Shown piece after piece: positions 21,610-33,780 of a DNA stretch of 52,302 nucleotides. The DNA comes from Chara braunii (lineage: Eukaryota > Streptophyta > Charophyceae > Charales > Characeae). The notes below the pieces were generated by a model that saw nothing but the letters and a program-made list of their open reading frames with translations, made no database searches and was not told where the DNA came from. The position numbers and the translations under genes are program-made. The stretch lies in contig BFEA01000273.1 in the NCBI GenBank assembly GCA_003427395.1, positions 951,535-1,003,836 on the forward strand, written 5' to 3'. How positions within the stretch are numbered: position 1 is the stretch's first letter; every line of letters begins with the position of its first letter.

Positions 21610-22019
21610 CCAATACATACGCACTCTCTCTCTCCCATGGTTCCAAGACCACAAAAAACGAAAGCAACAGACACGAATAACAAACTCACCGTCAGTCATC
21701 AAGGTGTGGTCGTTCGAAAGCCTTGAAGCTGCACAGGTCAAGCCTCAGCATCCAACATTCAGGATACAGAGATGGTGTGTCCTGGGTGGGCGTATTTGTG
21801 TGTGTGTGTGTGTGTGTGTATGTGTGTATGTGTGTGTATGTGGGTGTGTGTTCTGTGTGGGTGAGTCTTGAGTATGTGTGAGTGGTTTTATGTTCACTAT
21901 ACAGAACTCACAAAATGACTCAGCCGGACTGTTTTGTCGGACTTCCACAGACTTATCAGGTTGAACCCCGACAGTCCACCCAAGACGAACTGTACTGATG
22001 GCCAAGGACTCACCACGTT

Positions 22020-22101
<82 letters not shown>

Positions 22102-22185
22102 CACGAGTGTGTGTGTGCGTGTGTGTGTGGGTGTGTGTGTGTGTGCGTGTGCATGCGCGTGTGTGCATGTGCGAGTGTGTCCAAC
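21608..22185. repeat. GT microsatellite cluster
   Basis: GT/GTAT runs lie at about 21795-21870 and a (GC)7-(GT)n run at 22021-22180, with about 140 bases of unique sequence between. His-Thr and Cys-Val ORFs here are artefacts of the dinucleotides. Confidence 0.9.
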
Positions 22186-22511
22186 GTAGAGCGAAGTCAT
22201 AGTCTAGCATAGCAGCGTAGAAGTCGCGCGCTGTAGCCTAGGGTATGCAAAGTCGAAGTCGAATGGAGGGCAGGCGTGGTGTGGAGGAAAAAGTTTGTTA
22301 TGTGAGGCCGCTTGGCGCTGGCCCGGCAACGTCCGACAGTACCGGTGCTAGAGTGGGGGCCAGTACCTTGTGCGGTACTGGCTCTGGTGCACAGGCCCAG
22401 TACCAAGCGTGGTTCCGGAAGTGGCGTTCGGGACCGGTACTGGCCCTGGCGACGCTTCAACTTCTAAGAAAAAAACGATCAGCAGACGATCGGGACCGTC
22501 GCGCAGCGAAA
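22186..22511. other. GC-rich segment with repeated CAGTACC / GGTACTG words
   Basis: The tetramer palindrome GTAC and the words GACAGTACCGG, CAGTACC, GGTACTGG and GACCGGTACTGG recur between 22335 and 22445 in both orientations. No gene is seen. Confidence 0.4.
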
Positions 22512-22570
22512 AATCGGAAGCCCCTGATCGTCCGCTTGTCAAATCGGAAAGCCCCGATCGCCCGCTTGTC
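22512..22570. repeat. 30-bp tandem duplication
   Basis: Two adjacent copies of AATCGGAAGCCCC...GATCG(T/C)CCGCTTGTC occur, differing at a few bases. Confidence 0.75.
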
Positions 22571-22933
22571 ACAGGCAGGAACCTAGCAATAGTTATATAT
22601 GTAGTCATCATGTCCAAAGGGGTGTTCGTTTTTTTCTCTTTTTCGTTTTTGTGGATGTGAGCGAACACTGTGCTTGTTCGTTCTTTGAAAGTCTGGCCAT
22701 ATTTTTTTTTCTTCGCCCAGAAGATTACCAGAGACAAAAACAAAATGGAACCCAGGCTCGGCAAAACTCAGGCGCGCAGTGAAAATCAGGATCAGCAAAA
22801 ACAGGCTCGGAGGTAGTACTGGTTTAACAAGCGCCCGCCAATCGTGCCCATGCAGCTACTTTTCACAATATTGTCGTCAGCAGGCTGATCCTACGTGTAT
22901 ACTCAACCTCCTACCTACATAAGACCTGCTTGA
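22571..22933. other. No gene seen
   Basis: T-rich and A-rich patches and the second copy of the TTTAACAAGCGCCCG segment (22823-22897) are the only features. Confidence 0.4.
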
Positions 22934-23146
22934 CATCAACAAAAATGACAACCATAAGACGCAGTGAATCCAAGAACATCAACAAAAATGACGACCATAA
23001 GACGCAGTGAATCCAAGAAAAGACCATAAGACGAGGAATCAAAACCTTGCACTCTTTAACACAAAAACTGGATGCCTGCTGCAGATGCGGCGGAGACCAA
23101 GAGGTGAAAAAAAAAGTGGTGGAGACCAAGAGGGGAAAAAAAAAAG
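22934..23146. repeat. Two small tandem duplications (43 bp and about 27 bp)
   Basis: A 43-bp unit with AACAAAAATGAC and CATAAGACGCAGTGAATCC is present at 22934-22976 and 22977-23019, followed by a partial third copy. At about 23093-23146 GGAGACCAAGAGG(T/G)G plus an A run is doubled. Confidence 0.85.
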
Positions 23147-23422
23147 AAACACATCAGTCTACATTTCCAGAGTTGCAGGGTCACAAAGCAGCACTTGCGC
23201 TGGGCTTCTATGTACTTGTATTCGACATGGGGAGGACATCAGGAAGCAGCGGCGCAGAACGCCCCCCAAAATTAATTGGAGCAGGCTGTAAAACAACACG
23301 CAAAAAGAGGGGAGACGCGCAGAGAGTCCATCCCCCAGTCCAGATCCCCCCCTCTTCCCCCCCTCCCTTAAAGAAAAAAGAACCACAAAAAGAGCCAAGC
23401 GGCACAGGGAGTCCTGCCCTCT

Positions 23423-23453
<31 letters not shown>

Positions 23454-23570
23454 AAAAAAAAAAAAGAGGGGCACGGGTGCCAGCTGTCACTATATCCTCC
23501 CGAATTGGGGCCACCTCTACAGCAAACTGCAGGATACGTTGGGGCTGGCTCAGCTACCCACCAAATGTAC
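23147..23570. other. Unassigned DNA with a C20/A-rich junction
   Basis: A run of twenty C's at 23423-23442 abuts an A-rich run to about 23465. The predicted proline- or glycine-rich ORFs come from these homopolymers. No gene is seen. Confidence 0.5.
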
Positions 23571-23620
23571 AAAATGAGAATGAATCTGCAGCTAGAACAT
23601 GGGATAATACAGTGCCATTT
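23571..23620. repeat. Single copy of the 'CTAGAACATGGGA' dispersed motif
   Basis: Sequence around GCAGCTAGAACATGGGATAA matches the core of the tandem units at 49419-50230, including the preceding GAATGAATC and the following ACAGTGCCAT and T-rich tail. It lies beyond the 3' end of the LINE ORF2. Confidence 0.7.
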
Positions 23621-23639
23621 TATTTTTTTTATTTCTTTT

Positions 23640-24387
23640 TTGAAAAGCCCTTGCAATAGTGGTAAGAGAACCGTCAGAATTGAGGGCTTATCTGCCTGGC
23701 TGCTCCATCTATTGGTGGGGAGCGGCACCTGCTGGAAACCTGGTCCAGCGTCCCATTGATACATCAAGTAGCACAGAAATTAGTGTTTGTTGATTCCTGG
23801 GGCTGTGGTTATTATCGACTCATCCCGGGCCACGTATATCCCATGGAGCTGCTAGTGTCACCCTACCCTTTTTAAAAGCACCCATTATCTATTACCCCAG
23901 CCCTATTTCAGCAGCCCCCCTGTATTGCTATGTTTAATCATTTAGCCTACCCTGGTAAAACAACCTACACCACCCCCTGAGACCTCACCCTATCCTTCTG
24001 AGTCAACCAAATACCCTGTTTCCCTGTTCCCCCAAGCCCATGCAGTACAGGGAGACGTGTGTAGGTGTTACCGACCTGCCATTTGCTGCTGCACAGGTGG
24101 ACAATGCCTTGACTCTATTGTCCCATGGAGCTGCCCGCATTCCCCTCACTTTTTTTTTAGCGTATTCAGCATCCCCCCATTATTCATTGATACTATAACT
24201 ATTCCATTAGAAATCTGTAAATCCTTAAGCCCCTTAAACCTTGTACCCTTTCAGAACAACTGCAGAAGCCATGCAGAACCCGTGCTTGCCACCATTATTG
24301 ATCCTTGGAGTCCACAGCTGCAGTGCCCTCTCTCAGTGTTGGTGTCTTTGTCGTCGTTGGTGCCTGTTGCTGTCATTCAGTCCCTTA
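23640..24387 (-). other. Probable 3' untranslated region of the LINE
   Basis: This is the stretch immediately downstream of the ORF2 end on the minus strand. It has no coding frame. A block 'CCCATGGAGCTGC' with C-rich sequence and an ATTATCTATT/ATTATTCATT word is present twice, at about 23838-23905 and 24116-24185. A clear poly-A tail end could not be fixed; T runs at 24147-24155 and 23617-23643 are candidates. Confidence 0.35.
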
Positions 24388-26808
24388 TCATCCAGCAGTC
24401 TGGAGAGCAGAGGCGGGCAGTTGGGCGAGCAGGGGAGGGCCATGGGGCAACTGTGAAGGGGGAGGGGGAGAGTGTGCTTGGTGCATCGGGTTTTTCGGAG
24501 GGAGCGAGGGGAGGGGGGGTGGTTGGGCAGGCGGGTCAGAACTTGGGAGAAGGATGAAGTTAGGTTGGAGGTATGGGACCTGGAAGTCGCTAAAGGGTTT
24601 CCTCTGCCAATAGGGTTCCGTTCTCCTCCATGGTTTCCATGTAATATCCAGATCGGTGTCAAGTTCCGAAAACAGTTTGTTAGGGTCCTGCCAGATCCAC
24701 ATATAGGAGCCTCGAATGACCTCCTTGATGGGAGGGTCTTTCTCCTCAGAGAATTCACGCTTCATGCTTTTCCATGCTTCCTGGGTTTTGGTCCTGATTT
24801 GCTCTTCGACCGCTTTTTGCGCCTGCAGCAGGCCAAATTGGTGGTCCTTTCTTTCAAATGAGCATCTGGCTCTCCAAGCCAACATAAGGATCTGTAGCCT
24901 TGTGTATGCAAAGAGGTTGCTCGCGAACGGGGACCAATGTGCCATTAAATGGCGGTTCTCACGCAGTAGCAGGAGGCCTAGGTCCAGTGATATCCAGTGA
25001 GGGAGTGAAAGGCCGCATCCCACCATTGCCATAATTGGGTGACCATTGGGCACGCCAGTAAGCAGTGTTCGAGGGTTGCTCTGGCCGGCGTGTGGGTACT
25101 TACACAATATGTGCAGATGGGGGACAGTTTCCCTTGTTGTTCCAGGTTAGTCCTAAACACGAGCCAATCGGGTGTGGGGAGGCAGCGATGCAAGATCTGC
25201 CACTGCAGAGACCTATGGTTTGTGGGCAAGATCTTCGCATATCTGGACCAGTCGAAAGATTGTGACAGTTTAAGCTCCAGCGGTGAGTCACGAGCCCGTC
25301 TTTTCGCTACCGTTTGGCTGATCGGCTGGCTCTGACGTGCTGTTTTGTATCCCCCTTTCACTGTGTAGTTCCATATGTGCATCGGTATAGAGCCTGGCCA
25401 TTCCCATTCTGCTAGGTCAAAGGGAAGCTTGGCCACGGGTGTGGCGGTTTCGTATTCATAGTAGCCATTTTTTTGGTCCCCCACCACTNTCACCTGCACC
25501 AATCCCCCCCATCCACAAGATGTGTCCAAATTGTCATTTTTTAACAGTTTTGTGAATCTAGCCCCAGGCAGATGGGGTTCATAAGCTTCCAGTTCACAGG
25601 TCCCGTGATTGTTCTCCTTGACCTTGAATATGATTAGATGGACAGGCGCGTCCGAATATCTGACCACCCAATCATCACGTCGGACTTTTGGTCCTTCCTG
25701 CAGGGTGAGCCACCAGTCGATTGGAAGAGCCTCTTTTAGCAGGCCTGCCTTTTCCTCTACATTTTTAACATGTTTTTTCTGTTGCAGCTGGCCAGGGGTT
25801 GCCCACTCCCCTCTCACTGCATCCCACAAGTCTCCGACCGTGAAAACACCCTTCTTGGCCCAAATGAGCCAAGGGGAATTCATTGTTAGAAGGGTTGGCC
25901 TGATTCTTGTAAAAAATGTGGGTTGCCAAAGAGGGGTTGCCTCCATATATCGTGCCACCTGTTCGGGGGATGTTTTTGTTGGGGACCCCGTCGTCTCCAA
26001 AGTCTGATTACATAAGGCCAAAGTGGATCTGCCGTTATGTCCAGCTTTGTTTGTGTGCCGGGTCAGCTGGGTATGCAGGGTGTGCTTGTTTTGGGGGCGA
26101 GGGGATGGTCCAGTGGTTGTTTGTCAGCCATTGGAACAAGTGGATCTTTCCAGATGTATCATATTGTGGAGCAAGGTTGGCGATTTGCAAGTCGGCAAAC
26201 GGCTTCCAGGGAATGTCATTTCCAATAAGGAGATAGACGAGGACTTTGAAAATAAGTGCCTCCAATATTCCCACACCCCCTTTGGATCTGGGTTGTGTGA
26301 GGAAGTCCCAATTCACTCTGTTGACGCAACACTGAGTCTTAGCGTTGTTTTTCCACAAGTACGTCGTAAGGGCTTTCTTTAGTCTTGCGTGTTGTTGTTT
26401 GGTCAATGGCCATACTGCCAATTTATACCAGATGGCCGCCAAGACCGCACTATTGATTGCTAAGGCGCGCCCCACCAGTGATGTGTGCAGGCCCTCCCAG
26501 ATGGCTAGTCGGTCCCAAGCCATGTTAACCAGCATGTCCCCATGGTCTAGAGGAGGACCCACAACAGTCAGTCTCACTCCTAGTATCCTTATGGCTTCTT
26601 CTTTGCGAGCCCATGCTACACTCGGCTCAGGTGGGGGTGGTTGTCCTTGAGGATGGAGCCACCAGCCCTCGGTCTTTGAACCCCAGTTGCCTTTCATGTC
26701 AACCGCAAGCGAAAAAAGGTGGATAACTTGGGTGAGAGCTTGAACATTGTCCAGTGTCGGAGGGCACTGTGTCCCGGCCCTCCGCTGCGTACCAGTCCAT
26801 CCGCTCAC
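24388..26808 (-). pseudogene. LINE ORF2, C-terminal half (RT thumb, zf-RVT, tail)
   Basis: Three overlapping frames give the part of an L1-type ORF2 downstream of the RT active site. Frame 26035-26808 starts with the helix after the catalytic box (IHLFSLAVDMKGNWG) and runs through the thumb and connection, including SKGGVGI. Frame 24978-26021 ends in a zf-RVT finger, CTYC...EHCLLAC, of C-X2-C...H-X4-C form. Frame 24388-25107 holds the C-terminal tail with a Trp/Lys-rich helix and a proline-rich end. Frameshifts lie near 26025 and 24995, and base 25490 is N. The catalytic part of RT is absent here and lies 15.5 kb away at 42265-43730. Confidence 0.88.
24978..26021 (-). pseudogene. zf-RVT-containing piece of LINE ORF2
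   Basis: The zinc finger at about residues 302-324 is the reverse-transcriptase-associated type found at the end of plant L1 proteins. Aromatic-rich sequence before it (DWSRYAKIL, then LQWQILHRCLPT) matches the usual pre-finger helix with conserved Trp and Leu. The frame is the longest uninterrupted piece of the element (347 codons) and contains the single ambiguous base at 25490. Confidence 0.85.
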
Positions 26809-28051
26809 TTACCTCCACTATGCACTAATCTCCAGCTCAAGAGACTCCTATAGTGCACTAAGCCTCCTAACTCATACCCCTATGTAGCATAGTGGGCCGG
26901 GTGCACCCTGTTGTGGGACATGTCCATTCAACGCTTCCTTGGGTAAGCGAATGGGTTTGTCTCTAGGTTTTTAATTGGTCCACGCGGGCTTGGAACCCAG
27001 CCGTGCTGCTAGGTGTGATCAGTGTGTCATAGCAGCCGTCGGGCTCACCCTTGAGCATGATAGCAAAAGCCGGAGTGGTCTTTTCAGGCGCGGATTGAGC
27101 CCCTATAGATGGGTTATGGGGTAGGTACGAAGGCGACAGTCGCCATCAGTAAAAAGGAAACTCCAAGAAGAAAGGGAAGGAGAAAGGTCGAGTGCTGAGC
27201 TTTGGATCCGTGCTTAGACTTGGATCGCTGTCCTAGTGTCTCGGTGTCTGATGGGTTTTAGTGAGGTCACGGCGCAAGAGAACTTTGAAATGCCATTTTT
27301 CTGCTTCTGCTGATGTTATTATCATTATTATTATTTATTATTACTATTATTACTATTATTATTATTATTTCTATTATCAACTCTTATTTTGATCTCCTCC
27401 ATCAATCATTTCGCGAGGAGTCAACAAGTGCAAACTCGTGGCCCAGACTGGCCCGACCTCTCGTTTATCGCCTTGTGTTTGCACTGTCCAGCTAAGCCCC
27501 GCACAGTGGGGCCCCAAAAGAGGGGCAACCCGCGGCCGCTTTGGTAGGAAGCCTATCACCCCCGGGGGGGAGGTCATAGGCCCCCTCCTTACCATCGGAC
27601 ACGGGTACCCGTCAGGGGTAGTTTGGCGATGCGTTTTGAAGAAAGGAGGCTGGCCGTCAGTATCCCGTTATGGGACCACCGCGTTGGGCTCGCAGTCATG
27701 TCATGGCAAGACGAAGGGACGAGGACTGATAGCAGAAAGTCCTCGTGTACTATGACCGTTGGTATTTGGTCTCTCGTTTCGTTCCTCCATATTTTATTTC
27801 AGACTTATTTGATTTTATTATTTTCAGGATCACAGGCTACTACTAAGCCAAATTTTAAAGGCTACCCGAATTCCCCGTTCAGGCATGGGGATCGCGGCAA
27901 GTAGCGACCCTATAAAAAGAAAGGGGGACTGGTCTTTGTCACCTGCAGCATGAGCGATCTCGCTACGCCAAGTACTGGCGAACTGGGCAGAGGAGGCTGG
28001 GCGGCGTGGCGAGTGCGGGAGATTGTTGGTGTGCGCGTGCTCATGCTCTGA
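26809..28051. other. Start of the foreign block within the LINE; no gene seen
   Basis: LINE similarity fades between about 26755 and 26810, where TGTCGGAGGGCAC could be the TG start of an inserted element. The block has an ATT-type microsatellite at 27313-27372 and a GC hairpin GCCCCGCACAGTGGGGC at 27496-27512. ORFs at 27438-27904 lack coding character. Confidence 0.45.
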
Positions 28052-28495
28052 GTGGTCGACCTCAACTATTCTGGGATCTGCAGCCCGATAACGAGACTCA
28101 CCATGGTACGGAGCAGCGGGCTATTCGGCTATAGGCGAAGACGCCTCCAATTCCTCTGGAGGTGGGAGCGGATGTCAGGGGAAGGGCCTACAGTGACGGC
28201 TGTACTGGACTACAGCCACGGTAGACAGGAGGCGAAACTAAAGGTGAACGTAGAAGGGGGAAAAGAAGAAGAAATGAGGTCAGACCAAGGTCTGCAGATG
28301 GCGATCACGGAAGCCAAGGACCATGCGAAGAGGAGATGCAGGAGAGACGGGGTCACAAATGAAGTGAAAGTGACCGTTTCTTACCTGGAGGCGGAAACTT
28401 CGACAGACACGGTTGAGCGGGAGCAGAGGCACCTGGACCGCGACCCGGAGGCTGAGAATGAGGCGAGCGACCTGAACGCAAAAACCCAGTCCTGA
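28052..28495 (+). CDS. Doubtful ORF, charged, no recognised domain
   Basis: The 147-codon frame has a Met at about 28103. Its second half is rich in Glu, Lys, Asp and Arg with Val-Thr-Val strand-like pieces. No family is recognised and no neighbour supports it. It may be a fragment of a retroelement gene or chance. Confidence 0.2.
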   Translation: MVDLNYSGICSPITRLTMVRSSGLFGYRRRRLQFLWRWERMSGEGPTVTAVLDYSHGRQEAKLKVNVEGGKEEEMRSDQGLQMAITEAKDHAKRRCRRDGVTNEVKVTVSYLEAETSTDTVEREQRHLDRDPEAENEASDLNAKTQS

Positions 28496-30150
28496 CATGG
28501 ACCGGACCAGTGGCGGCGGGACCGCCCACCCGCAAAACCTGTAGAGAGCGGGCCTGAGGCCAACTCGCAACAGCGGGCAAACTGACAGTGAGGCCTCAAG
28601 GGTGACTGCGCAGGATCTCTCAGAAGGATGATTCACACGAGGAGGCTAGACCGGTACTTGCGAATCTCCCATGTACGCTTGGGATGTTGACTTCAACTTG
28701 ACTTTCACACGAGGGAAGTTAAGGGTGAGGGGACACGTGTGAGAACGAGAGCAAGGGAGAGTTAGTCACGATCTGAGAGAGAGGGACTAGGTTCTCAAAG
28801 CACAAGAGATTCAACGAGAGTTTCCAGGCATGCGCCTTTGACCAGTCAGCAACCTCGTCTGCCATGCCCAGGGTAGATGCTCGTCCACAGGGCGGGGTCC
28901 GCTACTGTAGTCCTCTCGAACAGGCAGAAGAAAGAAAGTTGCACACGCGCTCTGATCAGCCAGTACGTGATCAATGAGATGTCGTGCTATAGCCTCCGCG
29001 TGAGCGGGGAAACACCGTGTGCCGAAGAGTTGCGTAGAGAGAAGGACGGTGTCAGAGGGCCCGACGTTCTGGCCCTCCTCGGTGTGTCAAATTTGCCGCA
29101 CCAGTCCGACGTTCTAACCTGCGGGGTAAGACGTACCCCACTAGCCCAATTTGAGGGAACCACGGTCTTGTCCGCTCTGCTTAATGGCAAGACACTGAGC
29201 TGCGGGTTATCAAATTAATTAGCATGACCTTTTCGTAGTCAATCCTGCTGAGTCCCTACCGCTGGATTCTATTTCTATTTCTATTATTATTATTTTATTA
29301 TAATTATTATTTTATTAATTTTTTTGCGAAGGGCTCGATTAGCCTCGACAGCAAATAAAATAAAAATAAATAATACTGCAAGAAAATAATGAGTCGGCCT
29401 AAGTGGTGGCGGTACTCGCGTTGGCCAGGCCTAGGATCCAGACCGGAGGGTGCATGCCGAGACTGTATTTCTGCAGCCGGGCCTGGAAACCAGTTCCACC
29501 AGCGGGACTACCGGACCTGGAATCAGCGTCAGCGGTAGTACCGCTCGGCCTGGTCTAATTAGGCAGAACCCTCCTCGATTCCAGGGGCACCGTACACGTG
29601 TGCTCTAGTGCCAAGCGTCGACGAGCACAGCGGTCAGTTGTCGGCCCAGAGGGACTGCCATCTGGCGGTGACAAGAATGGGGTTTATATATGCGTACGTC
29701 CCAAGTGTTGACGTGTGGGACTGTGCTTGGCCGTTACAGGACCTAGGGTTTTGACCTTTTTGCTCAGTTCTTGGACGCACGCAGGGCGACCAGCGAGAAC
29801 TGGGCGCGTAAAGGCGAGCGACTAGCATGAACGTAGCTCGCTGGTGCTGCTGTGGCTGTGGCAGCCATGAGTGTGCAAACATGGAGGGGCCAGCTCCACT
29901 GATCAGTCAATCAAGTACTCTGCTGGCCAGCCAATCAAATTTTTCTACTGCTGCTAGCGGGAACGGCCAGTGTCACTGATTAGGCAGCTGAGCTTTCGCA
30001 GGTCAACTATTCGAGTATTCCCACTCCCCGAGTAAGATTACTAAATTTGCAGGCAAACAGGTACGTTTAACTCTGATATGAGAGAGAGAGTGCACAGAGT
30101 CAGAGAGTGTGCAGGGAGAGAGTGTGCAGTGGGAGAGAGAGACGTGGAAA
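28496..30150. other. No gene seen; AT-rich block at 29265-29330
   Basis: The region is unique-looking sequence with one ATT/TTTTA-rich patch. ORFs at 28877-29218 (plus) and 28987-29190 (minus) overlap each other on opposite strands and neither has coding character. Confidence 0.4.
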
Positions 30151-30731
30151 GCAGAAGTTGGAGTGCTTTCCCGTCGACCTACAAACGCCGCTGTGGTAAA
30201 ACTCGAATATGGAACGAATCGGCGTGTTCGTTCACGGTATAAATGATTTTTCCTAATTTTTCTGTTATTTTTCCTGGAAAGATCATGAGCAAATCTACGG
30301 GCCCTCAATTTTTTTTATTTTTTATTAATTTTTTTATTTTTTTGATAAAAGGCTAACTCTTTAAGCCCAACCAATTCAATTACCTGTCAAATCTGGACAG
30401 GACGGCCTTTCAGGCCTTTTTTATTGTCATTATAGTATTACGGGGAACCCCGTAGCAGCCACATCCGTGCTCAAGCCTCCAACGAGGGAACATGCGGGAG
30501 CTGCACCCACCAGCGGGTGCGATACCTGCTACAGCAGGTGTCAGAGCCTTTGACGCGTTCTTTCGAGCGGGAAAAATCGCAGAAGCTGGGGTACTTTTCC
30601 CGTTGGCCTGCGAACGCCCCGTGGCATAACTGGAATATAAAACAAGTCTGTGCGGCGATTGTTTCATGGTCAAAATTATTTATTTATATTTTTTTGATAT
30701 TTTTCCTGGAAAGATCACGACCTAATCTACC
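30151..30731. repeat. Two-copy ~150-bp direct repeat
   Basis: The order AGAAG(T/C)TGG...CTTTTCCCGT...AACGCC...TGGAATATAAAAC...TTTTTCCTGGAAAGATCA...CTAATCTAC is present at about 30151-30297 and again at 30578-30731. Between the copies are AT-rich runs and a CAGCGGGTGCG / GCTACAGCAGGTG pair. Confidence 0.65.
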
Positions 30732-30844
30732 AATGGTAAAATTTTCAGAGTATTTGGTGGATTCCTCTGAGCACGAAAAATCGCCAAAGTCGCCGTCATC
30801 CCGCTGATGATGAACACAGTCACTTCCGTTGGTCACGAGAGCAC

Positions 30845-30910
30845 CCATTTTCAGAGAGGAGAGGAATAGCCATCCCGCCATTTTCAGAGAAGAGAGGGAT
30901 AGCCATCCCG
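30845..30910. repeat. 33-bp tandem duplication
   Basis: CATTTTCAGAGA(G/A)GAGAGG followed by (A/G)ATAGCCATCCCGC occurs twice head to tail. Confidence 0.9.
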
Positions 30911-31539
30911 CAGACGGTGAACACAGCCACAGCTTGGTGGAGATGTCGTCCTTGCCATGTCAGCAACTCATGGTTGCTTTTGTTTTCATCCTATTAATGA
31001 ATGGCCTGTCGCCGCCCGCCCCCCCCCCCGGTCCAGTTCTGGTCCAGTGTGACAAGAGAGTGAATGAGGGAGGAAAGATGAATGTTCGGAAGACGGGGTA
31101 TCAAGCAGCAGGCAGGCAGTGACCCCAATCATCCGCAGTTGTCAGCTATCATAACCAATCAAGCACTATTTGTCCGCAAGATTGAGTAAGGTGCACAACG
31201 TCCTAAATGACTAACTACTTATGGGCTATAAGCCTAAAAGTATCTGACCGGGGGGGGTCAGTTCTATTGGATATGAAGTGCACGTGACCAAGACATGTAA
31301 TGCATCAGTCCACTTAGAGTTCAAGGTGGCGGACATGAGAAAGCCATCGTTGATTACCACCGTTCATTGGCATTGTTCGATTGGCAGTGTCGTTTAATGT
31401 CGCTGATGTATCCACGAGGAAGGTCATTAATGGTGGTGTTCAAGGTAGTAGAGCCGAGAACTAATTACTACTTCTGCATTGGAAATCATTCCTATTTCCC
31501 TCGCCTGGTAATTGAGTGAGCGGGTAGCAGTACACGATG
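30911..31539. other. No gene seen
   Basis: A C run near 31018-31029 and a G run near 31250-31257 occur in otherwise ordinary sequence. Confidence 0.4.
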
Positions 31540-31789
31540 GGTAAGCAACGCTGCAGTGTATTCTTCCAGGATCTAGTGGAAGGTTCGTTGTCATCTCCTC
31601 GTTTGGTGAGAGATTGAGCGGGCTCCATGTAAGCTCGAAAACAGGAGAGTTTGCCCTGATCAACACGCATGAACCTGACGATAAATGCGCCCAGATGCGA
31701 GTGCTTACAGGCAAGACTTGATGGGCATTTCAACTGCTTGATGATCCATCTCAGGTCATATTTTGACCAGCTACACTCGTGTGCGTGTG

Positions 31790-31848
<59 letters not shown>

Positions 31849-32800
31849 ACAAACAGAGTTAGTGAGAGAGTGCGCAGGTAGAGAGGGCGTGTGAGGAAGC
31901 GAGAGAAAGCGGGAGTGATCCTGTGCATATCTATGTGAGGGAAGAAAGGAAAGAGAGCGCGCAGCAAGAGTCAATCAAGGCTCAAATTGCGTACGGGGAT
32001 TGTGGCAGAGCCAATCAAGCAAGGGGGGGGGGGGGGGGTGTTCAGTTTTCTCACAGGAGGTGAGCAGATCACACATAATGTTCTGTGTTCTGAACGCTCG
32101 TAGTTGATCACCCACGGACAACTGCACCGGTCCCTATCGTGCCAGAATGCACGAACCGCCACGCCCCCCTTGATGATATGCACGGATGGGACAGGCAACA
32201 AGATCCCATTCATTTTCAATCTGATGAGCCTGCGGAGCATGCAGATCCAAGGAAAACGACAATGTATTCTTCCATGTACTAGCTGGAGATTCATCGCAAC
32301 GCTGCCCACAGAACACAGCAAACAAAGTGAAAGCAGTGAATCTTTCCACGTTCCGGTATGAAATACTTTCACGTTTTTCTAAACAAGGCGTGCTGGGGCT
32401 GGCTTACGATGAGTTGTAGACAACGAACATGGCGTTGAATCTCCAACTTCTCGGTGAACCATTATCGCTTCTTGATTGGTGAGTGAGCGCCGACCCACAA
32501 CGCTGAAGGCAGGAAATGGCGGAGTATCCCTGCCTGTGCTAGCTAAAGAATCTTTCCCCGTTTCCTCACTATCGGGAAAGGCCAAGAGTATGGCGGTGTA
32601 TCTCTTCATGTTCCGGCGGAGCATTCGTTTTCTCTACTCATCGGGTGAGTATTCAGTGGAGGTTGCAAAGCCCACTGGTGAGGTGTTTTCCCGTGTCTTT
32701 GCCGACGGTCCATTTTCCCGCCTGCTAAGCGGGGCTCTACGTGTGGAGAGGACAAACGTATCCTTCCCTGTTCCGGCTGATGATTCATTCACCTTGAGAG
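31540..32800. repeat. Scattered inverted copies of the 'CTAGAACATGGGA' motif
   Basis: Diverged copies in the opposite orientation to the 49-50 kb array lie at about 31540-31580, 32255-32295, 32515-32550, 32590-32630, 32685-32720 and 32755-32800. Each has the order T(G/A)GC(A/G)GTGTAT(C/T)CTTC, then a (T)TCTAGC or CCGGC word, then GATTCATT(C) or a near variant. A (GA)n run is at 31792-31846 and a G16 run at 32023-32038. ORFs overlapping the copies on either strand are not credible genes. Confidence 0.6.
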
Positions 32801-33780
32801 ACATATGCCTGAAATATGGACGCAGAGACAGAACAGGGGCTGCACAGGAAGGAGACATGCGGATGTGAGGGAAGACTTGGAGCAAAGAGACGGTAAACTG
32901 AAGGAAGGGAAACGAAGCTTTGCTCGAACTGGGATGATCAGCCATTCCGTGTGTGCAGAGTTATGGGTAAGCTCGGGATGTATCTGGCCGTAGTCTGTGG
33001 AACCGAGTATGTTGGATTCTAAACGAATCTGGACGCTGTCCTGTGCTGCCCCTATGAAGAGTACTACCTCTGAAAACGGTGAACAATTACTCCTATTAAA
33101 TTTCACAAATTCTCACACTATTTGTTTCGCTCCAGATCAAGTTTCCTTTCACTAAAGGTGTATGGAGGTAAGAATGAGAGGTATGGAGGCCAGAAGTATG
33201 TAAGAAAGGCCAGGGAAGTAGTGAAAAGAGCATCGCGGCACCGGAATTTCCCGAATTGCCACTACCGAGGCATAAAGTTCTAAAAGTGCCATTGAATATC
33301 TCAGGAATTCCAGAAATACCCCTGCGTGTTTGAAGCCTGCTTCATGAGAGGGATTTGCAGCGTTGGAGGTCGGTTCCTCACTTCTAGAGGAGGGAGCTGG
33401 ATGCCTATTTGTTTACGCTGCCAATGCCATTGATGTTCTAGTAGTTTCAATACTTTTTTTTTTTTTAATGTATTTCACTTCAATAAAACTCAGTGGCCAT
33501 GAGTGTTCACAGTGCTCGAATAGCACACGGGCTATGAGATCTCTGTTGAGTCTCCCGTGCTCAGCCAACGGCTAGAACCAGCAGGCTGGGTACAATGGGC
33601 TTCCCTTGCAAGGGCATTGGAGGGTCAAGAATTGACAATGAACAATCAACAAAATTCGGTTATGACGAGCTAGCGGGAATTAAACGGCAGGAGCTTGATG
33701 AATAAGAGCAGCCACTATGTCCTGAAACAGCAAGCTCTGAAACACCGACCGCCAGCGGACAAAACTATGGGTACTTGGAA
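32801..33780. other. No gene seen
   Basis: Short ORFs only. A T run lies near 33456-33467. Confidence 0.4.

Noticed and set aside
21745-22212. His-Thr and Cys-Val ORFs
   Set aside because: They are translations of GT/AC microsatellites.
24057-24861. Plus-strand ORFs over the LINE tail
   Set aside because: They are antisense shadows of LINE ORF2 and its flank.
32476-32868. 130-codon plus-strand ORF with apparent internal repeats
   Set aside because: The apparent repeats come from DNA copies of the dispersed 45-bp motif, which fall in different frames.
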